25,114 nucleotides of DNA. It comes from Verrucomicrobiaceae bacterium (GTDB taxonomy: Bacteria; Verrucomicrobiota; Verrucomicrobiae; Verrucomicrobiales; Akkermansiaceae). Position 1 is the stretch's first letter. Every line of letters starts with the position of its first letter. Shown piece by piece: positions 22,576-25,114 of the stretch. The stretch is taken from NCBI GenBank assembly GCA_003820635.1, contig RPOS01000229.1, forward strand, positions 1-25,114, given 5' to 3'. A program made the translations under genes and the position numbers. Under the pieces are notes generated by a model. The model worked only from the letters and a program-made list of their open reading frames with translations, had not been told where the DNA came from and did not search any database.

Positions 22576-22820
22576 TGCTTATTGCACTTGACTACGACAA
22601 AACCTACACCGCCGACCCGGTGTTGTGGGAGGATTTTATCCAGTCGGCGCGTGCCCGTGGTCATACTGTAAAGATTGTCACAATGCGTAGGCCTGATGAA
22701 GTAGTGAGCGACGTTCCAATTGATGTTGTTTACACCAGCCGAAAAGCAAAAGCTTCAATTATAAAAGCTGATATTTGGATTGATGACAGCCCACACTGGA
22801 TTTATCAAGACGCATTATGA
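22575..22820 (+). CDS. HAD-superfamily phosphatase-like protein (81 aa)
   Basis: The protein begins MLIALDYDKT, the DxDxT motif of HAD hydrolases (D6, D8, T10), with T36 in VKIVTMR as motif II, lysines at 57, 59 and 64, and IWIDDSP (D70, D71) as motif IV. All four motifs fit in 81 residues with no cap domain. It might act on a nucleotide or a phosphate-bearing substrate. Placement between two tail-assembly genes, coupled by overlap on both sides, is unusual for an enzyme. AGGGA lies ahead of the ATG. Confidence 0.75.
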   Translation: MLIALDYDKTYTADPVLWEDFIQSARARGHTVKIVTMRRPDEVVSDVPIDVVYTSRKAKASIIKADIWIDDSPHWIYQDAL

Positions 22821-24343
22821 AAACCCCAATTCTCGGTTCCAGCTATGTAGCCCGCAGCGTCAATGCTGCGGATAGCCGCATGGTGAATCTGTTTCCCGAG
22901 ATGGTGCCGGAAGCGGGCAAAGAGCCTGCGTTTTTGAGTCGCGCGCCAGGGCTGCGTTTGCTTGCCAGCTTGGGCGACGGCCCTGTCCGTGGGTTGTGGC
23001 AGTACGGCGGCTACGGATACGCGGTCAGCGGCACCAATCTTTACCGGATTAGCTCTAGCTGGGCAGTGACACTGCTCGGTACTGTGTCAGGTTCCGGGCC
23101 GGTGTCCATGTCGGATAACGGCAACCAGTTATTTATTGCTTGTAACGGCCCGAGCTACATCTACAATTCTTCCACTTCTGTGTTCCAACAGATTACCGAC
23201 CCCGATTTTCCGGGCGCGGTAACAGTGGGGTACTTAGATGGTTACTTTGTATTCAATGAGCCTAACAGTCAAAAAGTTTGGATTACGAGTCTGCTTGAAG
23301 GCACTCAAGTTGATCCGCTTGATTTTGCCAGCGCGGAAGGGTCGCCCGACGGACTCGTCTCGCTGATCATTGACCACCGCGAAGCGTGGCTGTTTGGTAC
23401 TAATTCAGTAGAAGTTTGGTACGACGCTGGCAACGCCGACTTCCCGTTGGCGCGCATTCAAGGTGCGTTCAACGAGATCGGCTGTGCCGCCGCTTACTCG
23501 GTAGCCAAGCTGGATAACGGCATCTTCTGGCTGGGGTCTGATGCTCGCGGTAACGGCATCGTCTATCGCGCCAATGGCTACACTGGGCAGCGTATTAGCA
23601 CGCACGCCGTAGAATGGCAGATTCAACAATACTCGGATATTTCCGATGCGATTGCTTACACTTACCAGCAAGACGGCCACGCATTCTATGTGCTGGTATT
23701 CCCCACAGCAGGCAAGACGTGGGTGTATGACGTAGCCACACAAGCCTGGCACGAACGCGCCGGGTTCAGCAATGGTCAATTCACGCGGCACCGCAGCAAC
23801 TGCCAAATGAACTTTGGCGGTGAAATTGTCGTGGGCGACTACGCTAATGGCAACATCTATGCCTTTGACCTCACCACGTATTCCGACAACGGCGACATTC
23901 AGAAGTGGCTGCGATCCTGGCGTGCGTTGCCAACCGGCCAGAACAATCTGAATCGTATGGCCCACCACAGCCTTCAGCTTGACTGTGAATCGGGCGTTGG
24001 TCTGGATGGCAATGACGTTTCTACGCTGCTGAACTCGCTTAACACTGAAGTTGGACTGGCTTTGCTGGCTGAAAGCGGCACAACGATTTTGGTGTCGGTC
24101 TCCACGGTTCAGGGTACAGACCCCCAGGTCATGCTCCGCTGGTCGGATGATGCCGGTCATACATGGTCAAACGAGCATTGGCGCAGCATGGGCAAGATTG
24201 GTGAGTATGGCCGACGCGTACTCTGGCGCAGGCTGGGCATGACCATGAAGCTGCGTGATCGAGTCTATGAGGTGTCGGGCACTGACCCGGTAAAGATCGC
24301 CATTATGGGCGCTGAACTTCACTTGTCGCCGACCAATGCCTAG
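22817..24343 (+). CDS. gp10-like packaged DNA stabilisation protein
   Basis: A 508-aa protein (P22 gp10 is 472 aa) with the family start KTPILGSSYVARSVNAADSR then MVNLFPE, followed by repeated beta strands with W and Y (GLWQYGGYGYAVSGTNLYRI; ANGYTGQRISTHAVEWQIQQ) like a beta-propeller or sandwich. It forms the lower part of the tail machine below gp4 and seals packaged DNA. Its ATG overlaps the HAD gene's stop (ATGA) and its stop overlaps the next gene's start region by 8 bases. Confidence 0.88.
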   Translation: MKTPILGSSYVARSVNAADSRMVNLFPEMVPEAGKEPAFLSRAPGLRLLASLGDGPVRGLWQYGGYGYAVSGTNLYRISSSWAVTLLGTVSGSGPVSMSDNGNQLFIACNGPSYIYNSSTSVFQQITDPDFPGAVTVGYLDGYFVFNEPNSQKVWITSLLEGTQVDPLDFASAEGSPDGLVSLIIDHREAWLFGTNSVEVWYDAGNADFPLARIQGAFNEIGCAAAYSVAKLDNGIFWLGSDARGNGIVYRANGYTGQRISTHAVEWQIQQYSDISDAIAYTYQQDGHAFYVLVFPTAGKTWVYDVATQAWHERAGFSNGQFTRHRSNCQMNFGGEIVVGDYANGNIYAFDLTTYSDNGDIQKWLRSWRALPTGQNNLNRMAHHSLQLDCESGVGLDGNDVSTLLNSLNTEVGLALLAESGTTILVSVSTVQGTDPQVMLRWSDDAGHTWSNEHWRSMGKIGEYGRRVLWRRLGMTMKLRDRVYEVSGTDPVKIAIMGAELHLSPTNA

Positions 24344-25114
24344 CCCGATCAATATCACCAACATCCCCGCGCCGCGCGTTGAGTTCATTGACCCGCGCAC
24401 CGGTCTTATGTCGCGGGAATGGTATCGCTTCTTCTTCAATCTGTTCAATCTGACCGGCGGCGGCGCTAACGACACTTCGCTATCCGATCTTCAGATTGGC
24501 CCACCTGTTTATGATCTGACCGGCCAGATCGCACAAATCAGCGACAGCGCGCAGCTTGCGGCCATGTCAGACCAAGCAGAAGCCGTGCTTGGCCAGCTTG
24601 GCATCGTGTATGACCAAGCTCAGCTTGCGTCAATGATTGCGCAGTACGAGCAAGCGACGCTCAACCTTCAGAATCAATTTGATACGCTTCCGTCCAGACC
24701 TGAACTGGGCACGATTGCATCGTACAACTTGAATGGCTCGCCTACGGCTGGCGGTATTGGTTACGGCACTGGGTCTGCAATTGCCTTTACGCCAGCGGGC
24801 ACCAGCGGTCAATTTCTGACTTCTGCTGCCGCTGGAACACCAACCTGGACAACGCCGTCCAGCGTTGCAGTTACATCATTTAGCGCAGGCACTACAGGGC
24901 TTACGCCTGCAACTGCTACGACTGGCGCGGTGACTTTAGCCGGCACGCTGGCGGCCACCAGCGGGGGCACTGGGCAATCAAGTTATGCCGTGGGCGATCT
25001 GCTCTACGCCTCCACCACCACCGCGCTGTCCAAGCTGGCCGATGTAGCCACGGGCAATGCGCTGATCTCGGGCGGCGTAGGTGTGGCCCCCAGCTACGGC
25101 AAGATCGGCCTGAC
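24336..25114 (+). CDS. Tail needle/fibre-like protein, 3' end outside the window
   Basis: Starts at the ATG at 24336, inside the end of the gp10-like gene, and stays open to the window edge (259 codons visible). The opening FIDPRTGLMSREWYRFFFNL then FNLTGGG is a typical phage fibre/needle N-terminus. A helical middle (LAAMSDQAEAVLGQLGIVYD, QLASMIAQYEQATLNLQ) may be a coiled coil. The later part is Thr/Gly/Ala-rich with GTLAATSGGTGQSSYAVGDL, which recurs in tail fibre shafts. Needle versus side fibre cannot be decided from this end. Confidence 0.8.
   Translation, partial: MPSPINITNIPAPRVEFIDPRTGLMSREWYRFFFNLFNLTGGGANDTSLSDLQIGPPVYDLTGQIAQISDSAQLAAMSDQAEAVLGQLGIVYDQAQLASMIAQYEQATLNLQNQFDTLPSRPELGTIASYNLNGSPTAGGIGYGTGSAIAFTPAGTSGQFLTSAAAGTPTWTTPSSVAVTSFSAGTTGLTPATATTGAVTLAGTLAATSGGTGQSSYAVGDLLYASTTTALSKLADVATGNALISGGVGVAPSYGKIGL

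Overview
The window is part of a tailed-phage genome, or a phage-derived contig. It has P22-like (podovirus-type) capsid and tail genes and its own replication module. No integrase, repressor or lysis gene is visible. Most genes are GC-rich, overlap their neighbours by 1-4 bases (ATGA, GTGA, TAATG) and carry ordinary Shine-Dalgarno sequences. A perfect E. coli-type LexA operator in the central control region suggests a beta- or gammaproteobacterial host. That host assignment is inference.

Layout. (1) Bases 1-2780 are a leftward early operon: VRR-NUC nuclease, compact SNF2-type helicase, then six small overlapping genes, the last cut by the window edge. (2) Bases 2787-2835 hold two back-to-back promoters that share one -35 element. 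(3) Bases 2861-9659 are the rightward replication operon: DUF2800/Cas4-like PD-(D/E)XK protein, an unidentified 215-aa protein, a structured non-coding segment, tRNA-Thr(UGU), a tiny membrane protein, family A DNA polymerase, an AT-richer NUMOD4/HNH endonuclease, and an archaeo-eukaryotic-type primase fused to an SF3 helicase. It ends at a bidirectional terminator (9669-9695). (4) Bases 9695-11198 are a second leftward operon of nine very small genes, three of them single-helix membrane peptides, driven from a promoter at 11232-11260. (5) Bases 11199-12104 are a gene-free control region: about sixteen GRCACAT words in both orientations, the LexA box, and three tandem AT-rich repeats that carry promoter-like elements. 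(6) Bases 12105-25114 are the rightward late operon: small and large terminase, P22-like portal, DUF5856-like protein, a small virion-like protein, a tailspike with a pectate-lyase-like domain, scaffold, P22-type coat, two small decoration-like proteins, an AT-hook peptide, gp4-like tail accessory factor, HAD-family protein, gp10-like stabilisation protein, and the start of a tail fibre or needle protein.

How it fits together. The nuclease, helicase, Cas4-like protein, polymerase and primase-helicase make a nearly complete replication and recombination set. The late block follows the P22 head and short-tail assembly order, except that a tailspike gene sits between portal and scaffold. Three UUCG-capped terminators sit just after coat and after the next two genes, and probably step expression down.

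The least explained parts are non-coding: a predicted H-type pseudoknot abutting a 28-bp imperfect hairpin upstream of the tRNA (4650-4763); the LexA/GRCACAT control region (11295-11807); the tandem promoter-like repeats (11938-12068); and a hairpin that covers the ribosome-binding site of the scaffold gene (18686-18718).
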